Shown: positions 45,241 through 57,213, counted from the stretch's first letter. The stretch is DNA of 64,000 nucleotides from Agapanthus africanus (GCA_030015575.1 JASDDO010000006.1:203365632-203429631), one strand, 5' to 3'. Notes: a model not told the origin generated them from the letters alone. Translations and numbers: made by a program.

Positions 45241-45720
45241 CGGAAGGGAGTTCCTTTCGATTGGACGGAGGCGTGCGAGAATAGCTTTCAGCAGTTGCAG
45301 ACTCGTTTGACTACGGCGCCGGTGTTATCATTGCCTTCGGGATCGGGTGGATTTGTGGTCTATTGTGACGCTTCTCGAGTGGGGCTACGGTGCGTATTGA
45401 TGCAGCACGACAGGGTGATCGCGTATGCTTCTCGGCATCTGAAGAAACACGAATAGAACTACCCCACTCACGATTTGGAGATGGCTGCAGTAGTCTTTGC
45501 ACTCAAGATCTGGAGACATTACCTATACGGCGAGTCGTGCCAGATATTCACTGATCATAAGAGCTTAAAGTATATATTTCAGCAGCGAGACCTGAATCTT
45601 AGACAGCGCCGTTGAATGGAGTTAGTGAAGGACTACGATTGTGAGATCCTGTATCACCCGGGCAAGACGAATGTAGTGGCGGATGCTTTGAGTAGGTGGC
45701 CCATGGGTAGTCTATCTTGT
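45241..45720 (+). pseudogene. Gypsy F RNase H
   Basis: Readings [41 protein letters not shown] and [17 protein letters not shown] give the order expected of Gypsy RNase H. Broken in places. Confidence 0.9.
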
Positions 45721-45899
45721 TTGAGCGCAGTGCAGAGGCAGTCGTCGGCAGATTGGCAGGTTTTACGCGACAGCCGAGTGCAGTTCGAGTTCACTCCGAT
45801 CGGGGGACAGCTTGCGCATGTTCGTGCACGCCCACAGTTGTTTGACCGTATACATGAGGCACAGTACAATGATGACCGTTGTTCAGAGATCATGGCACA

Positions 45900-47094
45900 G
45901 ATTGGACAGGGCAGATTTTCAGAGTTCATGATTGATGATCAGGGGATACTACGATTTGGGACTAGACTGTGTGTACCAGATGCCGAGGGACTGTGGCGTG
46001 AGATTCTTGAGGAGGCACATCGATCGGTGTATAGTGTTCATCCGGGTTCCACCAAGATGTACCATGATATGAGAGATGTTTACTGGTGGGACGGGATGAA
46101 GTGGGACGTCACAGACTTCGTGTCGAGATGCCTGACTTGTCAGCAAGTCAAGGCCGAGCACCAGAAGCCCGCGGGAGAGCTACAGCCGTTGCCCATTCCG
46201 GAGTGGAAATGGGAGCAGATTTCTATGGACTTCATTGTGGGTCTACCCAGGACTAATCGAGGGTATGACTCCATTTGGGTGATCGTGGATTGATTGACGA
46301 AAGTGGCTCACTTCCTGCCGGTGAAGACTACTTTTCGATTTGCTCAGTATGCCCAGATATACATCGACGAGATTGTACGACTGCATGGAGTCCCGACATG
46401 TATCTTGTCCGACCGAGGCACCCAGTTTACCAGCCGACTATGGCAGAGGATTCAGGAGGCTTTGGGCACCCGCTTGAGTTTCAGCACAGCGTTTCATCCG
46501 CAGACCGACGGCCAGTCAGAGCGGACTATTCAGACTCTCGAGGACATTCTCCGAGCGTGCGTTTTAGACTTTGGTGGTAGCTGGGATCATCATTTAACCT
46601 TGGTGGAGTTCTCCTACAACAATAGTTTCCAGGATACTATTCAGATGGCACCTTTCAAGGCCATGTATGGGAGGAGATGTAGATCGCCCGTCTGTTGGAC
46701 AGAGCTCAGTGAGAGCAGTATTTTGGGGCCGCAGATCGTACAGGAGACGACCGAGAAGGTACAGTTGATTCGAGATAGGATGAGGACAGCTCAGAGCAGG
46801 CAGAAATCGTATGCTGACAGACGCCGTTGCAGATTAGAGTTCGCAGTTGGCGATCACGTTTTTCTGAGGGTCTCTCCGATGAAGGACGTGTTGAGATTTG
46901 GACGGAAGGGGAAGCTTAGCCCCAGATTTATAGGTCCCTTCGAGATCCTCGAGCGTGTGGGCACAGTGGCATATCGTTTGGCTCTTCCACCCGACTTCCC
47001 GGTTGTTCACCCCTTGTTTCACGTGTCGATGCTTCGTCTGCATGACCCTTCTCACATGATTCAGCATCAGACCGTTCAGCTCGAGCGCGATCTT
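45900..47094 (+). pseudogene. Gypsy F integrase
   Basis: HPGSTKMYHDMRDVYWWDG and CLTCQQVKAEH form the zinc-binding part. MDFIVGLP, LSDRGTQFTS and TDGQSERTIQ mark the DDE core, and GPFEILERVGTVAYRLALPP the C-terminal part. The last 335 residues to the chromodomain are open. Confidence 0.95.
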
Positions 47095-47301
47095 TCGTTC
47101 ACTGAGCAGCCAGTAGTGATATTGGACTGGCAGGTGAAGAAACTTCGATCAAAAGTCTTGCCATCTGTGAAGGTGCTTTGGCGCAGTCCAAATGGTGAAG
47201 AGATCGCTTGGGAGGCCGAGGGTGAAATGCGGAAGAAATTCCCTCATCTCTTTGAAGGTACACGTAGCTATATTTTTAAATTCGGGGACGAATTTCTGTA
47301 A
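47095..47301 (+). pseudogene. Gypsy F chromodomain and pol end
   Basis: LSFTEQPVVILDWQVKKLRS, then VKVLWRSPNGEEIAWEAE and FPHLFEGT, is a chromovirus chromodomain. The frame ends at a TAA at the edge of the polypurine tract. Confidence 0.9.
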
Positions 47302-47311
47302 GGGGGGAGAT
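47302..47311 (+). other. Polypurine tract, Gypsy F
   Basis: GGGGGGAGAT precedes the 3' LTR start TGTAATACC, as in H. Confidence 0.9.
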
Positions 47312-47751
47312 TGTAATACCTTAGATTGTGATTAGTGGCTAATTATACTATAATGTGTGGTTTTTAGTAAAAATTTTACCGAAACGATTTTCAAATATTT
47401 TATCAAAATTAATGAATATTTTATTAGAAATTATTTAGGCTTGCACACACATGTGCATGTTAACTAGGGTTAAGTTAGGGTTAGACCATGTTTAGACAAT
47501 CATGGTGGACTAACCCATTTTTTTTATTAAGCTAATTTGAAATTTATTAAGTGTTTTAGCTATTCTTTTAAAATAAAAAATGAATTTAGCTTATGGGTTG
47601 ACTTGGGTAGGAGAGAGAGAGAGAGAGTGCATGATGGCTTGAGCCAAGCTTGCATTTAATGAGGAGAGAGAGGGGGTTGACTCTCTTTTTCATTGTTTTC
47701 AAATCAATTATATTCCTCACACACTCATTCTCAATACTCTCTCTCCCTCTC

Positions 47752-47885
47752 ATTCACACACATACACACACACACACACACCCAGCAGCCCAGCAGCAGC
47801 AGCATACAGGAGCAGCAGTAGCAAGCAGCAGCAGCACCCAGCAGCAGCAGCAACAGCTCCTCCTTCTCTTCTTCTTCTCCTTCTT
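47752..47885. repeat. CA and CAG-rich microsatellite cluster
   Basis: (CA)n is followed by interrupted CAG triplets and then a CTT-rich stretch. It gives open frames on both strands that I do not take as genes. Confidence 0.8.
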
Positions 47886-48720
47886 CTTGCACCTAGGATC
47901 AAGTGAGGTATAATTTCATAAGCCCAACTTCTTTGTTTTCTAAACGTATAGTTGTTAAGCATTAATTAGTGTTTAGTATGGTCATTAGGGCTAGAATGGT
48001 GATTTAAGTGGAGATTTGGCCAAGTGAGGATCTTTTTGGTTAGTATAGCTTGGCTAAGTGTTTTTAAGGCCATGTAACCAAGTCTTGCCCCAGATTTTGC
48101 TAAAATACCATAGGGTTTCAATTTAGTGTAAATAAACGTTTTAATATAAATTTTAGCCTGTTTTAAAATCTGCTGATGACCCATTTGCTTCAGGCAAAAA
48201 CTGAGTTTATTGGAGCCTGAACACTAGATCTAGACCACACACACGGAGCACGAAACCCTATTTCCCTACCTGGGCCGCAAATAAATTCGTTCTAGCCACA
48301 ATTTGCGGCCAGAGGGGGGAGTTAGGTACTTAGGTTTGGTCTGGGGAAGTCTGCTGTATATTAAAAGATTTTGGCATATGCAACTTTTTATTTTATCATT
48401 CGAGTCAAAATCTGGAACTAAATACCGTATTTTCAATACCGTAAGCTTGCGCGACACGTGTGATATGTGAGTGGGTTTAGTGTTTGCTGTGTGTCGCAGC
48501 GTGTCGGGGTAGTTTCAGACGCGTATACACACGTTTCAGCGTATCGGATACACATGCGTTTAGTTCGCGACGCGAGTTTCTCGTTTGGTTTTGATATCGT
48601 GTTTTGCAGGATTTTAGCTTATGTGTATTCCTTGTGTAAATTATAGGTTTGCAGGTGGGTACGTCGGACGCCGCAAAGAAGTGGAAGCAAGTAGTCGGCT
48701 ACACTTAGCACGAGGCCACG

Positions 48721-48741
48721 GTGAGTAGATTTAACATCTAC
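48721..48741 (+). promoter_or_regulatory. Splice-donor-like GTGAGT in LTR hairpin, Gypsy F
   Basis: GTGAGTAGAT-TTAAC-ATCTAC reproduces the arrangement in H and in the solo Gypsy LTR with another loop. Confidence 0.45.
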
Positions 48742-49042
48742 GGGGAAATCGCCCGTATGTCGTTAAGCGTCAGGGCGTGATAGGATATTTTAGTCGCGTA
48801 TATATTTATATGTATATTGCTCATGCATATGTACTATTGTAGCATACTCATCTTTTGTTGCATATAGAAATAGTAGTTATGTAACACCGCACTGTCACTA
48901 ACGGTTCAAGCTGCACGAGAACTATTTGTATGTTACACTCACACCGTTAGTGATTGTCATGACACTCGCACTATAGGATTGCTACGAACCATACATCATT
49001 TTGATTACTGCATCATTGATTATTAGACATGACTCTGTCGCA

Positions 49043-49600
49043 CATTGGTGCACACAAACATTGATATATTCATATTGCGCACATACACATTGTATATCCA
49101 TATTGGTGCACACAAACATTGATATATCCATATTGCGCACATACACATTGTATATCCATATCGGTGCACACAAACATTGATATATCCACATTGCGCACAT
49201 ACACATTGTATATCCACTTCGGTGCACACATACATTGGTATATTCATATTGCGCACCTACATATTGTATATCCACATTGGTGCACACAAATATTGATATA
49301 TCCATATTGCGCACATACACATTGTATATCCATATTGGTGCACACAAACATTGATATATCCACATTGCGCACATACATATTGTATATTCACATTGGTGCA
49401 CACAAACATTGATATATCCATATTGTGCACATACACATTGTATATCCATATTGGTGCACACATACGTTGATATATCCATATTGCGCACATACATATTGTA
49501 TATCCATATTGGTGCACACAAACATTGATATATCCATATTGCGCACATACACCTTGTATATCCATATTGGTGCACATATACATTGTTACACTCATATTTG
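49043..49600. repeat. 58-bp minisatellite inside Gypsy F LTR
   Basis: About 9.5 tandem copies of a 58-bp unit. Each unit has two related halves of 30 and 28 bp (GGTGCACACAAACATTGATA... and GCGCACATACACATTGTATA...). Because 58 is one more than a multiple of three and the unit lacks stops, long open frames appear on both strands, rich in Cys, Tyr and Ile. The LTRs of H and the solo Gypsy LTR do not show the array. Confidence 0.9.
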
Positions 49601-50047
49601 CGTATACATCCACTTGCACATCCATACCTATATACATACATATTTCACATACATGGATAGTACTAGCTTTGATTTCTAGAAACTGGGGACCGGATGAGAT
49701 ATTTTCAAAACTGGATCCATTAAAAAAGAGCGGTTTTCCCTTTTTACTCTTAATGGCTTACGCCACATTGCATGGATTTACGCATTGAGTTTTGGATTCG
49801 TGTGATTTCTGGATTTGAGAACCGTGGTATTATTTTAAGAAAATATGCACTGTTTTGAAAACCAGGTTTCTCTTTATATGATATTTTAGTGCGTCCACCA
49901 TGCGTTTTCTCGGTTCTGAGACGTGTGACATGTGAACCTGAATCGAGGAGCTGGACGAGGCCGATTGCGAGTACATGGTGGATCCTGTATGGTACCCCGG
50001 GGCAAGAAAGGGATGCTGTGTATACAGACGGTGAGCCTGGCAGAGGG

Positions 50048-51471
50048 AATTTCAGCCAAGAAGGAACAAAGGAAAAATGGCCGAAACGTAATGCAAACTG
50101 GCAACTTCAAAAAGCGATCCCGTAACAAATTACTGGATAACCCCGCGACTGTATATACATACCCGCATTTGTATTCTGACCGAATACAAATGCAATGAGA
50201 CAAAATCTACACTGTACAATACAAGGATCCGGCTTAAACCAAAGCCCGCTAGTATTATCCATCCGATCATTATCCGTGCAATACCGCACGTATATGATCG
50301 AACCCTGCCATAAATCCATACGGCCTCTATAGCGTTTCGTCCGAAACTTGAGAAACTGTCTGTGGGGGACTATAAAGACTCGTCAATACTTTGGCTGTGG
50401 ATTTAACCACTAGCACGTCAGAGGTATTAGCCATACGTAACGGGCTACCAGGTATTGACCAAAAGGGAAGTCGATGAGCGAACTCATCCTAACACCCTAC
50501 TGAGCCTGTCAGTGACAATATCCGTACAGTCCGGTCCGTTCGTCTATGAGCATCGCATGGCGGGCCTAGGTGGTTGGTAAAAGTCAGACCCCCAAAAGCG
50601 GTACAATTCGTGTCGGAGTGTAGCCCAGAACACCCTGAGATACTACTGGGATACCTACCAGTAAATCTCCTGCCTTGGCCAAGGACTTCGTGTAATGGCT
50701 CTCCTAGACACAGCACGATCTCACCCCCAATACCGGGAGAGACGAAACCCCTGCAGATCCGCTCACTGCCTCCATATGGCTCGGGTCTGTACCCAACTAA
50801 AACCTATTTGCACGACTCCTTTGAGCCGTGGTAGGGTAGTAATCAAAGCACAGTGGGAACTCACACGGGATAAATGAAGATCTCAGGTCGATGAACTAAC
50901 CTGTACACATGTCACCAGGGAACTGCTATCTGACGTTAGGTATAAAACCAACTAGCATGTTCCCGGCGAGTCTTGTCCGGTGTACTCATAACCCAATGAG
51001 CACCTGTATACATCTTAGGTGAACCAACTGACACCAGTGGCTTTTGAGACCGGCCACCGCCCCTCGTCGGGGTCTCGACTGTATACACTAGTCTACTCTC
51101 GAGTATCGATGCCCTGTCTCGAAAACTCCAACGACTAGGGACCCTTTTAAGGATGTGCTTATAGACCCCAGCTCCCACGTATATGATCGCCATCATACTG
51201 CTGGTAGTCAAGCAATAATCGTATGGGCTCTATCAACGTGCAATAGTGACCGGTAAGGTCACCTAAAACAGTACACGATGTTAAAGATAAACCAAGTAGT
51301 ATACTATTTCTTATCAACATGTAATAGTGAATTATACACGATGATAAAGACAAACCAAATAGTATACAAAGCTTTCAAGTAAGACTGTCCTACCGGTATA
51401 GGTCCTCCCTCAATCATTGCAATCATGTGCCTGCGATTCAATAATTGACTCTGAGGGCACTATATCCAACA
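50048..51471 (-). repeat. Copia E 3' LTR, incomplete
   Basis: It aligns with 57968-59394 from GGAATTTCAGCCAAGAAGG onward. The remainder of the LTR is not present at this boundary. A perfect 12 bp inverted repeat, GCATTTGTATTC with GAATACAAATGC, is at 50165-50193. A tandem duplication of about 75 bp lies at 51231-51370. Confidence 0.85.
51231..51370 (-). repeat. Tandem duplication of about 75 bp inside Copia E LTR
   Basis: The block TATCAAC.TG.AATAGTGA through TAAAGA.AAACCAA.TAGTATAC occurs twice. It is in both LTRs of E (also about 59155-59292) but once in A and B, where B instead has a different duplication. Confidence 0.8.
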
Positions 51472-51483
51472 ATCTCCCACTTG
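51472..51483 (-). other. Polypurine tract, Copia E
   Basis: The minus strand reads CAAGTGGGAGAT before the LTR, as in A and B. Confidence 0.9.
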
Positions 51484-52177
51484 CACTCAAGGCTAATTAT
51501 TGGGATGTCGCGTACTCAAAGCCCGTGTGATACCGAACACCCAACTCCTCTACTAAACAGTCTCACAAAGCCCGTTTGCGAAACTATTGCGTTCGAGGAA
51601 TAGCCTCAGTGAGTAGATCCGCCCTGATGTTTCTTTCTATGTCTCTCTTTATCTCAAGTTCGCGGAGAGAGGCATCTCCCGAAAATGAGCAATACCTGTC
51701 TTAGAATATGTCTAGATATCTGATGGGACCTAGTTCATAAATGAACTCCAAATCCAAACTTCTTAGACTGTACCAACAACTGAACTTAATCAGTATCCTG
51801 CGCCATGCCTCCCTCAGTATCCCCTTGGACCATCTGTCCAAAATACCTCCCCTCGTCAGAGGGAAAACTATAACTCTGACAGTCACTCTGTCATCCAGGT
51901 CACCTTGGAAGCCTGGAATGATAACCTTTCCCCGAAAGAGGCTGTTGTTATCATATCCCTAGAACATCCACTTATGTTCTAAAACTGCTTCTGATCGTTT
52001 CTCTAGGATTGGATTAATATCAACTTCTTGCATCTCGTGCACAAACAACATCTGGTGTGGTACTTGACATCCCATGATCAACTCAATTGCCTAAGCAAGT
52101 GATCTGCCAATCATGCACATCCCTCTCCCCTTTAGTCTGTAAGACATCTTTAGAGAGGGTGACTCCATCACCTGTAG
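51484..52177 (-). pseudogene. Copia E RNase H relic
   Basis: Colinear with the RNase H relics of A and B. Only short weak matches, such as MTVRVIVFPLTRGG, can be seen. Confidence 0.55.
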
Positions 52178-52417
52178 CTATAGTACCGTGCCAGGAGTCG
52201 TCCATTCTAAAACACCTTTAGTATGCTGTCTAAGTACCCAGATTGGGAAACTACCCAAATCTAGATCTAAAACCATAGATCTAGTAACCAGAATATCTAA
52301 TATAATATCCAATTCCAATGTGGAGAAACCACTTTGTGACAACCAAAGTATAACCGATCGTAGTATAGGAATTTCACTTCCTACTCTGTGTTTGTCATCC
52401 AAATACCAGGACATCAC
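52178..52417 (-). pseudogene. Copia E reverse transcriptase relic
   Basis: WYLDDKHRVGSEIPILRSV is the Copia YxDD region. The 79-residue open part is the longest reverse transcriptase remnant among A, B and E. Confidence 0.8.
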
Positions 52418-54050
52418 ACCCTACCACCTTCTTAACAGATCCATCCCCTATTCTGGTGAAGTCAAACCTATGACTGTCATATCAGAAATAGATGATCTAT
52501 CTCCGCTACATCTGCTTTAGTCTCTAAATAGACACAAGCTACTTGTCCACTACGCTTCCGCTGCTCCCACTGATTACGACAACCCTCTGGCAGAGTTATA
52601 TACACGTGCACTTCTAAAGCCAGTTCAGAACGACGCTATATTTATCCTCCCACCGGGTCTCACAATCTGGAACAACAGTAGTGTCAAGTCTGGGTAAACT
52701 AGAACCTCCATGTCACCGTCCTTCAGGCTACCGGAGTACCTCTCGGGTGCCTGAGGTTACCCACCATCATTATGGAGTGGCAAATGGAATGTAAAATCAG
52801 ATTGAATCTTTAGGTTCTCATCAAATTTTCAGTAATCATTTGCGGTTCTAGAATCACTTCCAGTTCTACCATACTCCCACTACTGTTTTCTGAAAAAAAT
52901 CCATTTTACTAAAACTATGGCGAGTTAAGAACAATATCACTATTGATCTTTCAGATGGTAGAAAGTCAACCCTCGTCATAGCCCGGGTCAACCCACAAAC
53001 AACCATTACGGAAACGTGCCTTGAGTTATCCAGAGTCTGGTTTTAAGCATAAGCCGGACAACTCCCCGTACCTTAACATCGTTAAGATATGAACCGTTCT
53101 ATATCCAATATAGAAACAGAGGCACTGATTTAATTGGAACCAGATTCAAATCATGCAGCTGTCTCCAGTGCATGTCAGCTAAATGGAGAGAGGCCGATCA
53201 TCATTACTCAACTTAGGAATGCTTCCAATTATGAGTAACCTAAAAGAGAATCAAGTTTCTCAAAACCATTACTATCAACTGAATACCATACACAAGTATC
53301 TACATCTTCGATCACCTTGAAGAATCCCGATATTTGCAACACCTGGTTCTCTACTTTATTCATATACCTATAACTTCTCAAAACATGGACCTTGTGTTTC
53401 TACGAAACACTTGTCTAAGAACTAGAGAAGTCACAAGTAAACCGAATATAGTACGAGGACCAACCCCTCTGTCCTAATGGACACTGGACAACATACAATA
53501 CTCTGTATAAGTCCCCTGAGTCTAATAACCCATTCCCTGTGTGTCGTAGGTTGAAAACTGTACTTATGGCTAAGAAGAATTACACCACTGTTTAATGCTC
53601 CTTACCTAACCATCCACTGATATAGGTAAATGTCATGGATATAATTTCAAAAAAGTATATCTCACTCTATAAAAATATACGTACTGATATATCAATTTGA
53701 GATTGGTGCATAACAGCGGATATTCAAAACCAAATATTTACCGTCCGGCAAACAACCCAGGTGACTTCCTCAAATATCACCAATTACAACGAATCCCGAT
53801 ACAATGAGGATGATCACCCAATTCCCAATAAGTTACTCCCACTCATCATCTGTAAAACCATACAGATGTGAGAATCAAACCTGGTAAATACATACTCTGG
53901 AGCAAGTGTCTAATTGGGAAATCAGTTTTCTTTTAACAGTACACAGTGAAACTGAAATATTGAATTGTTTCGTAGGGGTATCCGGGTATTCCTAGTAATG
54001 CCTCTTCCATTATCCAGATTCACAACTGTAACCGTATATTTCTTTGCCAT
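52418..54050 (-). pseudogene. Copia E integrase and linker relic
   Basis: Colinear with 24798-26400 of B. No motif is clear on its own, and the call rests on that alignment. Confidence 0.5.
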
Positions 54051-54916
54051 CTCTCCAAATACCTTTATATGTCTTTAGTCATTACCTTCTGTACACCCCC
54101 TTTAGGCTTAAATGGTTTTCTTCCTTCCCTACTGTTCGGCACCAGCCAATGGTTTGGAAGAAGACTATCCAATAAGCGTAACAGGTGTACTGTCCTAATC
54201 CTAGGAGCACTCGCAATGCGAGAGAAGGTGAAGATAAAAAACAACCGAATAAACCTTATTCCTATTTCTCCTGAACCAGAATCCATCTCCGAACTGAAAC
54301 AAGTTCCTTTCGAGTTCGTATATAACCTTACGATGGAGTATCCAAATAACTGTGGATCTTCGTAGTGATACGGAGTGTCCTGGAGAAATACAAAGGTGAA
54401 GTGGGAGTGGTAATGAAATACTTGGTTTGGTAGTGAATAGCAGTCGCAATTTACTTTGCCCTCCTTCTAATCCTTTTATTTGTCTTTACTTAATACCTTC
54501 TGTACACCACACTTAGGCTAATCGGCTTTCTTCATTCCCTACCGTTCGGCACCAGCCTAAGGTTTGGAATAAGACTATCCAATAAGCGTAACGGGTGTAC
54601 TATCCCCTAATCCAAGGAGCACTCGCAATCTGAGAGAAGGTAAAAGGAAAAGACAACTGAATAGTCCTATTCGTTTTCTCCAGAACCGGAAACCATCCTC
54701 GAATCTGGAACAAGTTCCTTCGAGTTCGTATATAACCATACGATGGTTTTATCCAATGGAAGTGGACGTTCGTAGTAATACGGGTTGTTCTGGAGAAAAA
54801 GGGTAAAAGTAGGAGTGGCAATGAGGTATGCAATTCGGACAATCCAAAAGCCAGTGTTTTAAGAAGGTTCGGTCAACTTGGTCACTGAGTCATAGTTAAG
54901 GGTCGGGCCATGGTCG
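54051..54916 (-). pseudogene. Copia E first coding relic with 0.4-kb duplication
   Basis: Two related segments (about 54051-54440 and 54470-54850), as in A and B. Each has the TTCGAGTTCGTATATAACC block. Confidence 0.55.
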
Positions 54917-55220
54917 CTGCCAAAGAGAGAGAGAGAAAAGAAATACTCAGCGTGCACTCTAACATAGATCAGAATGGTTATCATTTTATCTAATCAGGAA
55001 ACCTCCCACTGTAACCTCAAATTCTCCTCCAAACCTGAAAGAAGAATTAGTCAGGATCACCCGAGGAGTAAACCAACTCATCAGTGGGAATCGGGATCCA
55101 ACTATCATCGCATGATAACGTGACGGAATCCACTCACGTTATCACACTCCAGAAGGTATGCGGATGCCTGGCAAGTTTCAGTTTCTTTAGAAACTCCCGA
55201 TGTGATTTTTACCCCATGCT

Positions 55221-55430
55221 CTTATGACCTTGACTTTGGCCAACAAATCATAAGTCACATGTCAAGTTCTTCCCGTAATTATCCAGGTTAATTTGAACCC
55301 ACCCGTACCTACCCTTGACTTTGGCCAACAAGGCAGTACGACTGTCCCAAACCAACGCATCTATCTATGCAACAGAAAAGTAACAAATAGCTACCATACA
55401 CTATGCCTTGACTTTGGCCAACAAACATAG
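55221..55430 (-). repeat. Copia E leader: three motif hairpins
   Basis: The motif on the element strand is TTGTTGGCCAAAGTCAAGG at all three sites (centres about 55238, 55322 and 55416). Closing stems are CTTATGA/TCATAAG (55221-55254), CGTAC/GTACG around the middle site, and CTATG/CATAG (55401-55430). The last stem is CTGTG/CACAG in A and CTACG/CGTAG in B, C and D. Confidence 0.9.
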
Positions 55431-55576
55431 CATGAATACTGAGTGCTACCCGTCTGAAATGATGGAGGGCTACGAATGGTTTTTGGCGAAAAACCTTTAA
55501 CGTAATGAACTTTATATCGTTGAAGGAACCGGATAGCTTTTTATAAAAATATAGTGATGAAAACCCTTTGCTAAAG

Positions 55577-55790
55577 AGGTCACTCCCGGTGAAGGGATCT
55601 CGGCTCTTTCCCCGTAGAATGAGGTGCAGTATATTCCAACTGAATACCACGATGCAGAGCAAAAGGAATCGGCTATAGTGAAGTTATTACCCTGACGCAA
55701 ACTTCTGTCCAAGGGGTCACTTCCGGTGAAGGGATCTCGGCCCTTGCCTCGTCGACTGAGGTGCTGGATATTCATAACTGAATACCACTG
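55577..55790 (-). repeat. Copia E leader: duplicated hairpin unit
   Basis: Units at about 55577-55653 and 55711-55790 with the GGTGAAGGGATCTCGG block, as in the other copies. Confidence 0.8.
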
Positions 55791-56241
55791 TGCAAAACAA
55801 AAGAGAGCGTCCTTGCAATAACAGCTTTTTGAAAAATGTTCCAACAACATCAGATTAGGTTTGTTTAGCTTGCATTGATCCGAATCAATGCAGTCCCATC
55901 AATTAATCTCACCACAAAAGAACGAAAATATGATGTACGTATATGCCACCCGCATTCGCCACTGGTCCCGTCATCACCCGTTAGGTTACTTAACTAACGA
56001 CAGAGCGGGGACTGGACTAGCGCGGGTGTAAAACATATACAACATCTACTAGTATATATATCAATATATAATATTCACTCAAGGCGTGATAAAATGCAAC
56101 ATCACAGAAATGTAATAAGAATCACAGAACAATACAGATATCTAGGATCCCCGTGTTTCATAGAGCCGCTACTGAAACCCGACGTTGCCCTGGTCGTGTG
56201 GATAGCCTGTGCAATGAAATCCTAGACCCCTACGGGCGCGG

Positions 56242-56458
56242 CAAGTTACCCGCCAAAATCTGAAGCGAGGCAGCCCCCCTTCAACAACGTGAATGGACCA
56301 CCCAACACTTCTCGGAATCCGGTAACTTGAGCACCCCTCCTTGGGTCAACCTGTACCCCCTACGAGTGTGGCGAATAGCCCGCCAATTCTAGAGTGAAGC
56401 TCTCTCCGTCTCAAAGCCATGAGATGCGGGCCCGTTGCCCTCTAGAACCCGGCTACCC
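56242..56458 (-). repeat. Copia E leader: two rod stem-loops
   Basis: Rod 2: CAAGTTACC (56242-56250) with GGTAACTTG (56321-56329), perfect. Rod 1: GAATAGCC (56373-56380) with 56451-56458 and TTCTAGAG (56387-56394) with CTCTAGAA (56440-56447). Confidence 0.85.
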
Positions 56459-56952
56459 ATGCACCCCTCCATGGGGTAATCCTAGTACAGAAAGTAAAAT
56501 ATACATACAACGGGTACATCGACCTCAGCCCGGTCGTGCCCTAAAAGAATAATATACAAACAGGCAGTGACGGCAGTCCACATGTCGGACGCTCGCCCCG
56601 CAATATCAAATGTACATAATAATACCAAAACTGTACTACCATTGCATCCAGGCTATCCACCACAACAAATCCGTAACATAACATCACAACACAGAACATC
56701 AACGTGAATGTCACGTTCGCAAATCCGTCTAAAAGGACTATAGCAATTAGACAGGATTTACCGATCAAATAACATTCACGGTCGCAGATATAATATAAAT
56801 ACTGTGAACTAACATGTTTAAAATTTTCAATCGACAAAAATTCCCGAAGTGGGCCCCAAGTACAATACTCAGTACACAAAATAAATCTTGGCCCAAAAAA
56901 ATATACCAAAAACCCTAATTCCAACATAGAGACCTACTGAAGAAATTTGGTG

Positions 56953-57026
56953 CACTGTAGCTACAGTACGGCGGCGGATCCGCGGCCAAAACGTGGTTAC
57001 AGCCGCGGATCCGCCGTGCTACAGTG
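56953..57026 (-). repeat. Copia E leader: GC-rich hairpin with outer stem
   Basis: Outer CACTGTAGC (56953-56961) pairs with GCTACAGTG (57018-57026). Inner GGCGGATCCGCGGC (56973-56986) pairs with GCCGCGGATCCGCC (57002-57015). Both helices are perfect. Confidence 0.9.
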
Positions 57027-57213
57027 AAATCATCCGACCAAATTTCTTCAATTCTCTTGAAAAAGCCCGCACATATTTCTGCATTATACCAAATAATTTT
57101 TTGACAACTAAAAAATTTCGACAGAAACTGATGCTTGGAAAATGTGGTTTTTGGAAATTCGTTCGATCGAACTTGTAAACACGTTAGAGCAAGCTAGTAA
57201 AGGTTAATGGCAT

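Larger units (their letters stand above)
47312..50047 (+). repeat. Gypsy F 3' LTR, left part
   Basis: It starts TGTAATACCTTAG and contains blocks shared with the LTR of H (for example TACCCCGGGGCAAGA). It is unusually rich in simple repeats: (GA)n at about 47611-47630, (CA)n and CAG-rich sequence at about 47752-47850, and a 58-bp minisatellite. It stops at the boundary with Copia E. Confidence 0.85.
54917..57213 (-). other. Copia E leader
   Basis: A 2.3 kb leader with the full ordered set of inverted repeats. It is interrupted by no insertion, so it is the best place to see the architecture in one piece together with B. Confidence 0.75.

Noticed and set aside
47752-47913. Gln- or Ala-rich frame over CAG repeats as a host gene fragment.
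   Set aside because: It is a microsatellite cluster within the LTR of Gypsy F, open in several frames, with no flanking coding signal.
49043-49600. Regular repeats resembling a CRISPR array.
   Set aside because: Units are head-to-tail without unique spacers, inside a plant LTR.
48982-49641. Long open frames on both strands rich in Cys, Tyr, Ile and Trp (up to 219 residues).
   Set aside because: They follow the 58-bp tandem repeat. The unit has no stop codons and its length shifts frame each copy, so openness is expected without coding function.
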